Shown: positions 25,563-34,962 of the stretch, one piece after another | How positions within the stretch are numbered: the stretch's first letter is position 1 | Layout: every line of letters starts with the position of its first letter | From: Actinomycetes bacterium | GTDB taxonomy: Bacteria > Actinomycetota > Acidimicrobiia > Acidimicrobiales > Ilumatobacteraceae | Reading direction: 5' to 3' | Length of the DNA stretch: 64,000 bases | Assembly (NCBI GenBank): GCA_025356335.1 | Contig: JANXUF010000022.1 | Span: 1-64,000 of the forward strand | Notes under the pieces: model-generated | Database searches by the model: none | Told to the model about the DNA's origin: nothing | Seen by the model: only the letters and a program-made list of their open reading frames with translations | Translations under genes and position numbers: made by a program

Positions 25563-26072
25563 CTATCGCCGCTCGAGGATGCCCCGCGCATAGGTGGCCT
25601 GACCTGCATGCTGGATGTCGTCGTCGGCGACGCTGATCAACCGCACGCCGAGTGTCACAGGAGGATCCCACCGTTCGTCGACGACACGGTCGAGGTCAGC
25701 GGCAGTGATTCGTTCGAGCAGCGTCCTGGTCCGGGCGGCGACGGCGTCGTAGTAGTCGATCAATGCCTGTGCGTTCTCCGGTCGGATCTTCGATGCGTCG
25801 GCGACGCTGTGGCCGTATCCGGTGTTGTCGGGATCGCCGGGCATACCGAAGCGTGCCGCCCAGTCGCCTGATTGCCAGAGTTGGTCGTCGTCGAGCAGCG
25901 CACTGATGTGATGATCCTGCACTCGTGTCAGATGCCAGACGAGCCAACCGATGCTGTTCGTGCCCTGCTCGATCGTTGTCGTCAACATCTCGGCACTGAG
26001 ACCGTCGACGGCCTCGTGTACGTGTTCGTCGATCCGTCCGAAGAGGTCGATCAGCAGCTCGTTCCGTTCCAT
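25563..26072 (-). CDS. DinB/DUF664-like four-helix protein
   Basis: A 169-residue protein of the DinB superfamily. Metal-ligand histidines lie in SIGWLVWHLTRVQDHHISA and in DDIQHAGQATYARG, the pattern of DUF664 and mycothiol-transferase-like proteins. Some relatives are thiol-S-transferases using mycothiol or bacillithiol, but many are uncharacterised. It is transcribed toward the DUF427 gene, with 24 bp between their stops. Confidence 0.82.
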   Translation of the reverse strand: MERNELLIDLFGRIDEHVHEAVDGLSAEMLTTTIEQGTNSIGWLVWHLTRVQDHHISALLDDDQLWQSGDWAARFGMPGDPDNTGYGHSVADASKIRPENAQALIDYYDAVAARTRTLLERITAADLDRVVDERWDPPVTLGVRLISVADDDIQHAGQATYARGILERR

Positions 26073-26162
26073 ACCGAGAGCTTGCCCACGACGCGAGGCA
26101 ATGACACGCCGGAAGCAGAACTGGTGACTGCTCGGGCCTGTAGCCGGTGGTGACGGTACTGT

Positions 26163-26861
26163 ATGGCGATGGCCTCATCGGATCGTTCCGGCTCTGCAGC
26201 TCGCGCCCTCGGCGCGCTCACGGCGACCGGCTGGAAGGCGAAGGCCAAGCAGGCGGCGGCGACGCTCAAGGCGGAGTACGAGGCCGGCAAGCACGGCGAC
26301 ACCACCGCCGCCACGCCGATCTGGTCGACGCCCAAGGAACAGCTCGACGCCCTGCTCGCACTGCTGCGCTCGTCGAAGGCGACGTCGGAGTCCGGCTCCG
26401 GAACGGACACCGAGACTGCGGGGGAGCCTGCAGTCAAGGACGAGCCTGGTCGTGTGCCCGAGTCAGATCCGGTCACCACCCCGGACGGAGCGGCGCCTGC
26501 GGAGGAGATGACGGCCGAAGCTGACGAGGTGACCAGGGCACTGCGTGGCGTCGACTGGGCCGGGGTGCGGTCGGCAACAGCCGAACGCACGAGTGAGGCG
26601 ACGAAGGCGATGCGCGAGATGGCCGAGCAGGTCGACTGGGCACGCGTCCAGCCGGTGGCGGCGCGCCTGTCCAGCGCCTTGATCGCCGCCGTCGCAAGCG
26701 GTCAGGTCCCGATCGGCGGGCGGCTCGGATCGACCGTCGCCAGGGCCATCGCCGACCAGTCGGGACTCGGCCAGCGCGTTGCCCAGAACCTCACCGACGC
26801 CAACGTGCCGTTGCCACCCGATTTCCGCGGGGCGATCGAAGCCACCAGCCGCGAAGTCTGA
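26163..26861 (+). CDS. Hypothetical Ala/Glu-rich protein
   Basis: A 232-residue protein I do not recognise. The first 70 residues are basic and Ala-rich (ATGWKAKAKQAAATLKAEYEAGKHGD). A central stretch of about 60 residues is acidic and low in complexity. The C-terminal part has two similar W-A-x-V-x-P/S helices (GVDWAGVRSATAER and QVDWARVQPVAARLSSALIAAVASG). No signal peptide or certain membrane segment. The codon pattern is normal and a hairpin follows, so it is likely a real gene. No function is proposed. Confidence 0.65.
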   Translation: MAMASSDRSGSAARALGALTATGWKAKAKQAAATLKAEYEAGKHGDTTAATPIWSTPKEQLDALLALLRSSKATSESGSGTDTETAGEPAVKDEPGRVPESDPVTTPDGAAPAEEMTAEADEVTRALRGVDWAGVRSATAERTSEATKAMREMAEQVDWARVQPVAARLSSALIAAVASGQVPIGGRLGSTVARAIADQSGLGQRVAQNLTDANVPLPPDFRGAIEATSREV

Positions 26862-26865
26862 AGCA

Positions 26866-26881
26866 CACGCCGGAAGGCGTG
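26866..26881. terminator. Hairpin between convergent genes
   Basis: CACGCC (26866-26871), GGAA loop, GGCGTG (26876-26881): a perfect 6-bp stem in the 26-bp gap between the hypothetical protein gene and the end of the rhamnose operon. It could terminate transcription from both sides. Confidence 0.5.
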
Positions 26882-26887
26882 CGGCTC

Positions 26888-28420
26888 CTACAGTGCGACG
26901 TGATCGATCGCCATCAGCTCGCCGACCTTGGAAAACAGGCTGGCGTTGTGGCCGACGGACATTGCACAGTGGTGCGTCGGCGCCTCGGCGAACCACCGTG
27001 ACATGTAGTCGTCAGGGTGTTGGCGGAAGCGGATCGGCGTCTGCGTATTGCCGATGCGCATCGTCGGACCGTCCGTCGAACGCCCTTCGCTGCTGATCAG
27101 TTTCAATCGACCGTCGGCCGTCTGGGTGACGTTGAGCGTGGTCACCGGCCCTGTCCGGACCTTCGCCTCCACGGACACACCGGTGCCCTGCTTGCCGTGG
27201 TAGAGGCCGAGCCCGCGCAGCACCGGCCTTCCTTCGGCGATCGCCATGTGGAACGGTCCGTCGTGTCCGAGCAGGATCGTCTCGTCCTCGTAGTCGACGA
27301 CGACGATTTCGGTGAAGCTGCCGCCGACACCGAGAATGTCGCACATCTTCATCGCCACGGCCGTCTTGAGATCGCCCTCGCCGGCGCACGGGATACCTCG
27401 CGCTGTCAGCAGCGAATGACCGACGATGAAACCGGCCTGCAGGCGCTCCTCCTTGGTGTCAGGCGCCCCGTGGTAGTAGTACGCCAGGGCGTCGAGGTCG
27501 AACTCGCGGACCAGCCTCTCCTGAGCGGCGGCGACGCGGCATGACCAGTCCATCTGCTCGTCCGTCGGACGCCTGGCGATCGGGTCGGACGCCGAATCGC
27601 TGCTGATCTCGAACATCGCCATGACCTCGGAGCGCTTGGCCTCGACGTCGCTACTGCCGACGCCGTCGACGAGCTGTTGCAGATCACCGATCTCCAGCAC
27701 CTCGACGTGGAGTCCGGTCTGTGCCTGGATCATCGTCGGGTCGCTGTACAGATCGAGCATTCCACCGTAGGTGTTGCCGAGGAATCCGAAACGCGCGTGT
27801 TTGAACGTCCTGGCGACTGATGCCGCTCTCGCCCAGGATTCGATCTCCGTCCAGGCACGCACCGCTTCGGGCCGCGTCGCTGTTACCTCGTCGGCGAGCG
27901 AGATCGCCGGGGTCTCCTCCAATCCGAGCAGCCCGTTGACGACACGGAACGGGATGCGCGCTCGATTCATTGCATTTGCATATTCCGGGACAGGGCAGGC
28001 GCCACAGTGGGCGAGCCACTCGCCGGTCGTCGTGCGGTCGTAGTCGAGTCGGGCGGCAGGCTGCAGGTTGAGGAAGACCACCGGGGCGTCACACAGTTGG
28101 TGAACCGGCAGGACCATCGAAGCCGTGGCATAGGTGGCGGCATGGCAGAAGACGATGTCGACGTTCTTCGATTGCAGCCACTCACCGGCCGCCCGACCTG
28201 ATGCCTCGGTGTCGACGAGCCCGACGTTGAAGACGTCACCCCACACGGACAGCCGTCGCTCGATGAACCTGCCGTAGTCCGCGAGCCGATCGCGCAGCCC
28301 GGGAAACTGGTTCCAGTAGGCCTGCAAGCCTGCCGAATACAGCCCGATACGGGCACGCTTGGCCTGCTTGATCGGCTCGAACAGTTCACTCGTTGCAGTT
28401 CGGGTCATCGTGCTCGTCAT
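26888..28420 (-). CDS. L-arabinose/L-fucose isomerase-family protein, last gene of rhamnose operon
   Basis: A 510-residue AraA-family protein. Recognisable parts are VDIVFCHAATYATASMVLPV (N-terminal domain), HARFGFLGNTYGGMLDLYSD, IPCAGEGDLKTAVAMKMCD (the GEGD-K-T metal-site segment), ILLGHDGPFHMAIAEGRP and THHCAMSVGH (C-terminal His). These positions match the Glu/His metal ligands of L-arabinose isomerase, so aldose-ketose isomerisation is likely. The rhamnose step already has RhaI in this operon, so this enzyme may handle a related sugar such as L-fucose, or be diverged. ATG 28420 has GAGGAAG upstream; the gap to lutC is 30 bp. Confidence 0.75.
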   Translation of the reverse strand: MTSTMTRTATSELFEPIKQAKRARIGLYSAGLQAYWNQFPGLRDRLADYGRFIERRLSVWGDVFNVGLVDTEASGRAAGEWLQSKNVDIVFCHAATYATASMVLPVHQLCDAPVVFLNLQPAARLDYDRTTTGEWLAHCGACPVPEYANAMNRARIPFRVVNGLLGLEETPAISLADEVTATRPEAVRAWTEIESWARAASVARTFKHARFGFLGNTYGGMLDLYSDPTMIQAQTGLHVEVLEIGDLQQLVDGVGSSDVEAKRSEVMAMFEISSDSASDPIARRPTDEQMDWSCRVAAAQERLVREFDLDALAYYYHGAPDTKEERLQAGFIVGHSLLTARGIPCAGEGDLKTAVAMKMCDILGVGGSFTEIVVVDYEDETILLGHDGPFHMAIAEGRPVLRGLGLYHGKQGTGVSVEAKVRTGPVTTLNVTQTADGRLKLISSEGRSTDGPTMRIGNTQTPIRFRQHPDDYMSRWFAEAPTHHCAMSVGHNASLFSKVGELMAIDHVAL

Positions 28421-28450
28421 GGCTTCCTCTGATGTGTGCGGATGGTTCGG

Positions 28451-29089
28451 TCAGGGTGCGGAGTTGGATCCGGGGACGTGTTCGACAATGATCACGACGA
28501 GATGGCGTGGTCCATGGACACCCTCGACCCGCTTGAGTTCGATATCGCTGGTGGCGCTGGGTCCGCTGATCCACGTCAACGGGCGCCGCGGATCGAGCCG
28601 GCGAAAGGCATCTGGCACGGCACCGACAACCTGCTCCGGGAGCACGATGCAGATGTGGTGGTCGGGGACGAGGGTCAGCAGCCGGCGGCCCTGGCCCGGC
28701 CCGCCGTCGAGCACGATCGTGCCCGTTTCGCAGATCGCCACGCTGCACGTCGTGATCACGCCGACGTCGTTCCCATCGAGATCGGTCGCCGTCAGCGTCC
28801 CGTCATCGATGCTCACGTGGCGATCGGACGGTTGCCACGCCGGATCGAGTCCTGGAGGAGCGAACAGCCGATCGATGCCCGCAGCATCGGCCGCTTCGAT
28901 GATCGCACCGGCGATGCCCGCTGGAGCGCACCGATGGACGATCGCCCGATAGTCGACGAGACGGTCGACCAGCAATTCGACGTCAGCAGCCGCGCCGGCA
29001 CGATAGTCGCGGGGAACATCGGGCGACACGGCCGTCACGATCGCGCTGCGGATCCTGGCGAGTACTTCGTCGCGCGCCGAGATGGTCAC
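28451..29089 (-). CDS. lutC: LutC, lactate utilization protein C
   Basis: A 212-residue LUD-domain protein, third part of the LutABC L-lactate-oxidising complex. Motifs are VGVITTCSVAICETGTIVLDGGPGQ (the A-x-x-E-T-G-T signature) and LVPDHHICIVLPEQVVGAVPDA. GTG 29089 overlaps the lutB stop (GTGA). With LutA and LutB it would oxidise L-lactate made from lactaldehyde in rhamnose catabolism to pyruvate. Confidence 0.9.
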   Translation of the reverse strand: MTISARDEVLARIRSAIVTAVSPDVPRDYRAGAAADVELLVDRLVDYRAIVHRCAPAGIAGAIIEAADAAGIDRLFAPPGLDPAWQPSDRHVSIDDGTLTATDLDGNDVGVITTCSVAICETGTIVLDGGPGQGRRLLTLVPDHHICIVLPEQVVGAVPDAFRRLDPRRPLTWISGPSATSDIELKRVEGVHGPRHLVVIIVEHVPGSNSAP

Positions 29090-30567
29090 GACGGATCCTC
29101 GTGCTCGGTCGCCCACCATTGACGGAAGGTCTGCACCGGCGGCTTCGCCAGATCCCGACTGGCGGTCCAGCGCGACAGCGGCCACGGCAGCCTGCGGATC
29201 GTGGTCCGGCGGGTCGAATGGCGCAGAACACCAGCACCGCGTTGAGCCAATTGCCAGCGCTTCTCGCCGGCCATCGCCCAGCCGACGCCGGCCATCGCCA
29301 GGCGCTCGCCACTCGGGATCCGACTGGCGGCCTTGGCTGCTTCGACATGGCGGGCACGCAGATCCACGAGGATCGAAGGGATGTCGATGCGCACCGGGCA
29401 GACATCGAAGCATGCACCGCACAACGTCGAGGCATAGGGGAGCGAGTCGTTCACGCCGTCGCCAGTGAGGCCGGTGAGCTGCGGGCTGAGAATCGCACCG
29501 ATCGGACCGGGGTAGGTCGAGCCGTATGCGTGCCCGCCGGTGCGTTCGTACACCGGGCAGACATTGAGGCACGCCGAACAGCGGATGCAGTGCAGTGCCT
29601 GCCGGCCGACCTCATCGGCGAGCGTCGCCGTGCGGCCGTTGTCGAGCAGTACGAGATGGAACGACTGCGGCCCGTCGCCTGGTGTCACCCCGGTCCACGT
29701 CGACGTGTAGGGGTTCATCCGCTCGCCGGTCGACGAACGTGGCAGCAGTTGGAAGAAGACCTCGAGGTCGGTCCAGGTCGGTACCAATTTCTCGATGCCC
29801 ATCACCGTGATCAGCGTGTCGGGAAGCGTCAGACACATGCGCCCGTTGCCCTCCGATTCGACAACCGTCAGCGTGCCGGTGTCGGCAACGGCGAAGTTGG
29901 CACCGGAAATCGCGACCTTCGTCTCGAGGAACTTCTTGCGCAGGTAGCGTCGTGCCTCCCCGGCGAGCACTGCAGGCTCGTCGCTGATCGAACGATCGAC
30001 ACCGGGCATCTCCTGCAGGAAGATCTCACGGATCTGGGCACGGTTGCGGTGGATCGCCGGGACGAGGATGTGGCTCGGCTCGTCGTGACCGAGTTGGATG
30101 ATCAGTTCGGCGAGGTCGGTCTCGAACGCCTCGATACCGGCAGCGGCGAGCGCCTCGTTGAGGCCGATCTCCTGCGTGACCATCGACTTCACTTTGACGA
30201 CCTGCTTGGCGCCGGTGGCCTGCACGAGTCCGGTGACGATGCGGTTCGCCTCTGCGGCGTCGCGCGCCCAGTGGACGGCGCCGCCGTTGGCGACGACGTT
30301 GCGTTCCAATTCGATCAACAGCGTGTCGAGGCTGGCCATCGTGCTCGCCTTGATCGCCTCACCCGCTCGTCGCAACTCCTCCCAATCGGCGACCTCGCCG
30401 ACGACGTTCGCCCGCTTCGCTCGGATCGTCGCCGTCGCCGAGCGCAGGTTGCTGCGCAGTTGGCCGTCGGCAAGGGCGATCTTGGCGGCGGCAGGGAATG
30501 TGCGGTCACCTTGTAGACGGCCGACGCCGAGGGGGGCGTACACGGGAAGGTTCGTCCTGTCAGACAT
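29086..30567 (-). CDS. lutB: LutB, iron-sulfur lactate utilization protein
   Basis: A 493-residue protein with an N-terminal LUD domain (about 60-300: KVKSMVTQEIGLNEALAAAG, AVADTGTLTVVESEGNGRM) and a C-terminal ferredoxin-like domain with two 4Fe-4S motifs: CIRCSACLNVCPVY and CGACFDVCPVRI. It is the electron-transfer core of LutABC. ATG 30567 overlaps lutA by eight bases. A basic C-terminal tail (RHSTRRTTIRRLPWPL) follows. Length and motifs are normal for the family. Confidence 0.93.
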   Translation of the reverse strand: MSDRTNLPVYAPLGVGRLQGDRTFPAAAKIALADGQLRSNLRSATATIRAKRANVVGEVADWEELRRAGEAIKASTMASLDTLLIELERNVVANGGAVHWARDAAEANRIVTGLVQATGAKQVVKVKSMVTQEIGLNEALAAAGIEAFETDLAELIIQLGHDEPSHILVPAIHRNRAQIREIFLQEMPGVDRSISDEPAVLAGEARRYLRKKFLETKVAISGANFAVADTGTLTVVESEGNGRMCLTLPDTLITVMGIEKLVPTWTDLEVFFQLLPRSSTGERMNPYTSTWTGVTPGDGPQSFHLVLLDNGRTATLADEVGRQALHCIRCSACLNVCPVYERTGGHAYGSTYPGPIGAILSPQLTGLTGDGVNDSLPYASTLCGACFDVCPVRIDIPSILVDLRARHVEAAKAASRIPSGERLAMAGVGWAMAGEKRWQLAQRGAGVLRHSTRRTTIRRLPWPLSRWTASRDLAKPPVQTFRQWWATEHEDPS

Positions 30568-31399
30568 CGTTGCCGCTTCCAGGGTTCGAAGTCTGCCGGG
30601 AGGGTCTGACGCTGACGCCGTGCGTCTCGCCTGATTCGGTCGACGCGAGAATTTCGGCGAGGTGCATCGTGCGGACCCCTGACGTCAGGCGGCTGAGCCC
30701 GCCGCCGATGTGCATCAGGCACGAGGCGTCCGCGGCCGAACAGATCTCCGCCTTCGTACCGAGGACGTTGGCCATCTTGTCGGCGAGCATCGCTGTCGAT
30801 GTGTCGGCGTTCTTCACCGCGAACGTTCCACCGAATCCGCAGCACTGGTCAGCCGCTGGCAGTTCGATCAACTCGATGCCTCTGACCGCCCGAAGCAGCC
30901 GGAGCGGTTTGTCGCCGACATGCAGCATCCTCAACGAGTGGCACGTCGGGTGGTACGTCACGCGATGGGGGAAGTAGGCATCGACGTCGGTCACCTTCAG
31001 GACGTCGGTGAGGAACTCGCTGAACTCTCTCGTCCGCCGCGCAATCGCATCCGCCCTGGCGGCGAGGGCTGGTTTGCCGAGACGGCGGGCGACCATCCCG
31101 TGCTGATGGCGGATCGAACCGGCGCAGGATGCGGACGGCAGGACGATGTGCTCGTACTGCTCGAAGGTCTCGACGAAATGCTCGATCAACGCCAGCGCGT
31201 CTCGCTGATAGCCGCTGTTGATGTGCATCTGCCCGCAGCACGTCTGTGCCTGCGGGAACTCGACCCTGACCCCGAGCCGCTCCAACACCGTGACGGTCGC
31301 CTTGGCGACATCGGGGAACATCGTGTCGGCGAGACAGGTGGCGAACAGTGCTGCCGTGATCCGTGGAGCAGTCACCTCGTTGTGGTCGAGTTGAGTCAT
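30560..31399 (-). CDS. lutA: LutA, CCG-domain lactate utilization protein
   Basis: A 279-residue protein with two cysteine-rich CCG domains: QAQTCCGQMHINSGY and, near the C-terminus, ADQCCGFGGTFAVKN, each with its earlier Cys (ATCLADTMFP; YHPTCHSLR). Such domains bind an iron-sulfur cluster, as in heterodisulfide reductase and GlpC. ATG 31399 overlaps the rhaB stop (ATGA), which ties lactate oxidation directly to rhamnose breakdown in one transcript. Confidence 0.92.
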   Translation of the reverse strand: MTQLDHNEVTAPRITAALFATCLADTMFPDVAKATVTVLERLGVRVEFPQAQTCCGQMHINSGYQRDALALIEHFVETFEQYEHIVLPSASCAGSIRHQHGMVARRLGKPALAARADAIARRTREFSEFLTDVLKVTDVDAYFPHRVTYHPTCHSLRMLHVGDKPLRLLRAVRGIELIELPAADQCCGFGGTFAVKNADTSTAMLADKMANVLGTKAEICSAADASCLMHIGGGLSRLTSGVRTMHLAEILASTESGETHGVSVRPSRQTSNPGSGNDV

Positions 31400-32865
31400 C
31401 GTGTGGTCCCAGGGAGCGGTGTGCGGGAGAGGCGGGTGGCGAGCGCTTCCCAGTTGAGCATCTTCTGCGGCTCGATGCGCGTCGGGGGGATCGTCCGCTC
31501 GACCAGCTCACGACCGTGGGCGAGGTCGGTCAACCGTCCGTCGGCGATCGCCTGCACCAATGCGTTGCCGACGACGGTCGCCTCGACCGGCCCGGCGAGC
31601 ACCGGCCGTCCGCATGCGCTGGCGCACAACTGACCGAGGAGGACGTTCGCCGCACCGCCCCCGACGAGGTGGATGACCTCTGCCTCGGTGCCGGCGACGT
31701 GCTCGATCGTCGTGACCGTCCGTCTCCAGGCGAGGGCGAGCGAGTCGAGGATCACGCGGGTGATCTCCCCTGGCGTCTCCGGAATCGGCTGCCCACTCGC
31801 ACGGCACGCTTCGATGATTCGAGCCGTCATGTCGCCCGGGGAGGCGAAGATCGGATCGTCGACATCGATGACACTGCGCCCGCCTGGCACCTCGGCAGCC
31901 GTCGCCACGAGCGCGATGACGTCTGTCGGCAGTCCCCGGGCGGCCCAGCTGCGGCGGGATTCCTCGAGGAGCCACAGCCCGCCGACGTTCTTCAACAGCC
32001 GTGTCGTGTCGTCGACGCCGAGCTCGTTGGTGACATTGGCCGACAGCGCCTCGGCGGACGTGACCGGCGCAGTCAGTTCACAACCGACGAGCGACCAGGT
32101 TCCACACGAGATGTAGATCCCCTGGCGATCAGCGCGGAGCGGTGTACCGGCGATCGCGCTGGCGGTGTCGTGGCTGGCAACTGCGACGACATCGAGTCCG
32201 TCGACGCGTCCGCCGACACCGTCGACCGTCCCGAGGTGGGTGCCGGGGCGATGGAGCTGGGGCATGATCTCGCGCCGCAGACCGAGGCGATCGATCAGCT
32301 CGTCGCTCCACTGATGGCTCCTCGTGTCCAGGAGCTGTGTCGTGCTCGCCGTGGTGATCTCGTTGGTCGTACTGCCACACAGTTCGTGGTTCAACAGATC
32401 CGGCACCATCAACAACGTCGCCGCTTGGCGATACTGCTCGGAGTCGGCGTCGGCGGAGAGTTGGTAGATCGTGTTGAACGCCAGGAACTGGATCCCGGTG
32501 ATGTCGTAGATCGCTGCATCGCCGAGTTCCGAGCGGACCGCATCCATGACACCATCGGTGCGTGCCGAGCGGTAGGCGTGCACCGGCCCGATGAGCCGGC
32601 CCTCGCCATCGAGCAGTCCGTAGTCGACGGCCCATGAATCGATGGCCACCGAGCGGAGCACGCCGCGATCTGCTGCCATCGTGAGGCCGTCGCTGACATG
32701 GCTGAGCAGGCCCTCGAAATCCCACGTCAGCGCACCGTTCAATCCACTGATCGGAGTGTTGGCGAATCGCGCGACCTGTTCGAGGACGATCCCGTCGTTG
32801 TCGAGGTGGACGTCCACGACCCGCCCGCTCGTCGCCCCGAGATCGACGGCGACATAGGTGGGCAC
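31396..32865 (-). CDS. rhaB: L-rhamnulokinase
   Basis: A 489-residue FGGY-family kinase that phosphorylates L-rhamnulose at O-1. It shows the N-terminal phosphate loop VDLGATSGRVV, the rhamnulokinase-type SVAIDSWAVDYGLLD and GIQFLAFNTIYQL, VASHDTASAIAGTP (catalytic Asp), YISCGTWSLVG and the adenine-site HLVGGGAANVLLGQLCA. The start is GTG 32865, 16 bp after the stop of the bifunctional enzyme gene. The product is passed to the aldolase domain encoded just upstream in the operon. Confidence 0.93.
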   Translation of the reverse strand: MPTYVAVDLGATSGRVVDVHLDNDGIVLEQVARFANTPISGLNGALTWDFEGLLSHVSDGLTMAADRGVLRSVAIDSWAVDYGLLDGEGRLIGPVHAYRSARTDGVMDAVRSELGDAAIYDITGIQFLAFNTIYQLSADADSEQYRQAATLLMVPDLLNHELCGSTTNEITTASTTQLLDTRSHQWSDELIDRLGLRREIMPQLHRPGTHLGTVDGVGGRVDGLDVVAVASHDTASAIAGTPLRADRQGIYISCGTWSLVGCELTAPVTSAEALSANVTNELGVDDTTRLLKNVGGLWLLEESRRSWAARGLPTDVIALVATAAEVPGGRSVIDVDDPIFASPGDMTARIIEACRASGQPIPETPGEITRVILDSLALAWRRTVTTIEHVAGTEAEVIHLVGGGAANVLLGQLCASACGRPVLAGPVEATVVGNALVQAIADGRLTDLAHGRELVERTIPPTRIEPQKMLNWEALATRLSRTPLPGTTR

Positions 32866-32881
32866 GGCGACGGAGCGATCT

Positions 32882-34957
32882 TCAGCGTAGGAAGGCAGCG
32901 GCGACGCCGGCGTCGACGGGGATGTGCAGACCGGTGGTCAGTGACAAATCGCCGGCCGTCAGGACGAAAACGGCGGCGGCGACATGCTCCGGCAACACCT
33001 CCCGCTTCAAGAGCGTGCGCTGGGCGTAGAACGCTCCGAGGTCCTCCTCGGCGACGCCGTAGACAGCGGCCCGCTGTGCTCCCCAGCCCTTGGCGAAGAT
33101 GCCGGAGCCGCGAACGACGCCGTCCGGGTTGATGCCGTTGACACGGATCGAGTGTTCACCGAGTTCTGCGGCCAGCAGTCTGACCTGGTGCGCCTGGTCC
33201 GCTTTCGCCGCGCCGTAGGCGACGTTGTTCGGACCGGCGAAGAAAGCGTTCTTACTGGAGATGTAGATGATGTCACCGCCCATCCGCTGACCGATCATCG
33301 CCCGTGCCGCTTCTCGGGCGACGAGGAACGAACCCTTGGCCATGACATCGTGCTGCAGGTCCCAGTCGTGTTCGGTCGTGTCGAGCAATGGCTTGGAGAT
33401 CGACAGCCCGGCATTGTTGACGACGAGGTCGATCCCACCGAACGCCAGAATGCCGGCAGCGAGCGCAGTAGCCACCTGCTTCTCGTCGGTGACGTCGACC
33501 GTGACGGCGACAGCGACATCGGTCGAACCGATCTCGGCGGCGACGGTTGCAGCGGACTCGGCATTCAGATCGGCAACGACGACACAGGCACCCTCTGCCG
33601 CAAGCCGGTGAGCGATTGCCCGCCCGATGCCGGACCCGGCACCGGTGACGAAAGCGATGCGCGTCGCCAACGGCTTGGCCTTCGGCATGCGCTGCAGTTT
33701 GGCTTCCTCCAGGCCCCAGTATTCGATGCGGAACTTCTCTGCTTCAGCGATCGGCGAATACGTCGAAACGGCCTCTGCGCCGCGCATCACGTTGATCGCA
33801 TTGATATAGAACTCGCTGGCAACCCGTGCCGTCTGCTTGTTCGCCCCGAAGGAGAACATACCGACACCGGGGACGAGCACGATCGCCGGATCGGCACCGC
33901 GCATCGCCGGGCTGTCCGGTTTGGCGTTGCGCTCGTAGTACCCGCGGTAGTCGTCGCGGTAGGCGACGTGCAGTTCCTTCAGTCGGGCGACGACGTCGTC
34001 GATCGGGGTCGCGGCAGGGAGGTCGACGATCATCGGCCGGACCTTCGTCCGCAGGAAGTGATCGGGGCATGACGTACCGAGTCCACCGAGTCGTTCGAGT
34101 TTTTCGCTCGCCAGGAACTCGAGCACGACAGGGGCATCGGTGAAGTGTCCAACCTGAGCACGGTCCGTCGATGCCAGCCCGCGGATGATCGGTGCGAGCA
34201 CGGCGGCGCGCGCCAGACGCTCAGCAGCCGGCAGCGCCTCGAACCCTGCCACGGTTGAACCGAATGGTTCAGATGCGCCGTGCTCGATCAGAAACGCTTC
34301 GGCGGTGCGGATGATCTCCAACGAGTTTGCCTCACACGCATCGCTCGTGTCGCCCCATGCCGTGATCCCGTGGCCGCCGAGGATGCAGCCGATCGCCTGT
34401 GGGTTCGCTTGCTTGATCGCTGCGATGTCGAGGCCGAGTTGGAAGCCGGGTCGACGCCACGGCACCCAGACCACGCGGTCACCGAAGCACTCCATGGTCA
34501 AGGCCTCGCCGTCGGTGGCCGTCGCCAGCGAGATACCGGAGTCCGGATGCAGATGGTCGACGTGCGCTGCATCGACGAGCCCGTGCATGGCTGTATCGAT
34601 CGAAGGGGCAGCACCTCCCCGTCCGTGGAGGCAGAAGTCGAACGCAGCAACCATCTCGTCTTCACGCTCGACACCTGGATACACACCTGCCAGCGCCAGT
34701 AGGCGGTCCATGCGCAGTACTGCAAGGCCGGAGGGGGTCAGCGTTCCGAGGTCTCCGCCGGAACCCTTGACCCACAACAGTTCGACTGGTCCGCCGGTGA
34801 CAGGATCCGTTTCGGTGCCCTTCGCCGACGTGTTGCCACCGGCATAGTTCGTATTGCGGGCGTCGGCGCCGAGGCGGTTCGAGCGGGCGATCAGTTGCTG
34901 GACAGTGGTCTGCGGGGTGGAGGTGTTCACCGTGGTCGGTTCGACGGAGTTGGCCAT
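32882..34957 (-). CDS. Bifunctional rhamnulose-1-phosphate aldolase / lactaldehyde dehydrogenase (RhaEW type)
   Basis: A 691-residue fusion. The N-terminal class-II aldolase domain (about 1-400) shows YAGGNTSAKG, LWVKGSGGDL, the zinc motif AAHVDHLHPDSG and GGHGITAWG. The C-terminal short-chain dehydrogenase domain (about 430-690) has AFVTGAGSGIGRAIAHRLA, NNAGLS, YISSKNAFFAGPNNVAYGAAKA (catalytic S, Y and K) and a terminal VDAGVAAAF. The aldolase cleaves rhamnulose-1-phosphate to DHAP and L-lactaldehyde; the SDR domain is expected to oxidise the lactaldehyde to L-lactate for LutABC. ATG 34957 lies 5 bp after the rhaI stop. Confidence 0.92.
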   Translation of the reverse strand: MANSVEPTTVNTSTPQTTVQQLIARSNRLGADARNTNYAGGNTSAKGTETDPVTGGPVELLWVKGSGGDLGTLTPSGLAVLRMDRLLALAGVYPGVEREDEMVAAFDFCLHGRGGAAPSIDTAMHGLVDAAHVDHLHPDSGISLATATDGEALTMECFGDRVVWVPWRRPGFQLGLDIAAIKQANPQAIGCILGGHGITAWGDTSDACEANSLEIIRTAEAFLIEHGASEPFGSTVAGFEALPAAERLARAAVLAPIIRGLASTDRAQVGHFTDAPVVLEFLASEKLERLGGLGTSCPDHFLRTKVRPMIVDLPAATPIDDVVARLKELHVAYRDDYRGYYERNAKPDSPAMRGADPAIVLVPGVGMFSFGANKQTARVASEFYINAINVMRGAEAVSTYSPIAEAEKFRIEYWGLEEAKLQRMPKAKPLATRIAFVTGAGSGIGRAIAHRLAAEGACVVVADLNAESAATVAAEIGSTDVAVAVTVDVTDEKQVATALAAGILAFGGIDLVVNNAGLSISKPLLDTTEHDWDLQHDVMAKGSFLVAREAARAMIGQRMGGDIIYISSKNAFFAGPNNVAYGAAKADQAHQVRLLAAELGEHSIRVNGINPDGVVRGSGIFAKGWGAQRAAVYGVAEEDLGAFYAQRTLLKREVLPEHVAAAVFVLTAGDLSLTTGLHIPVDAGVAAAFLR

Positions 34958-34962
34958 CGGCC

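Noticed and set aside
29101..32637. Long plus-strand frames opposite lutB, lutA and rhaB
   Set aside because: They are rich in Arg, Asp and His with no motifs, while the minus strand encodes well-known proteins with all active-site residues.
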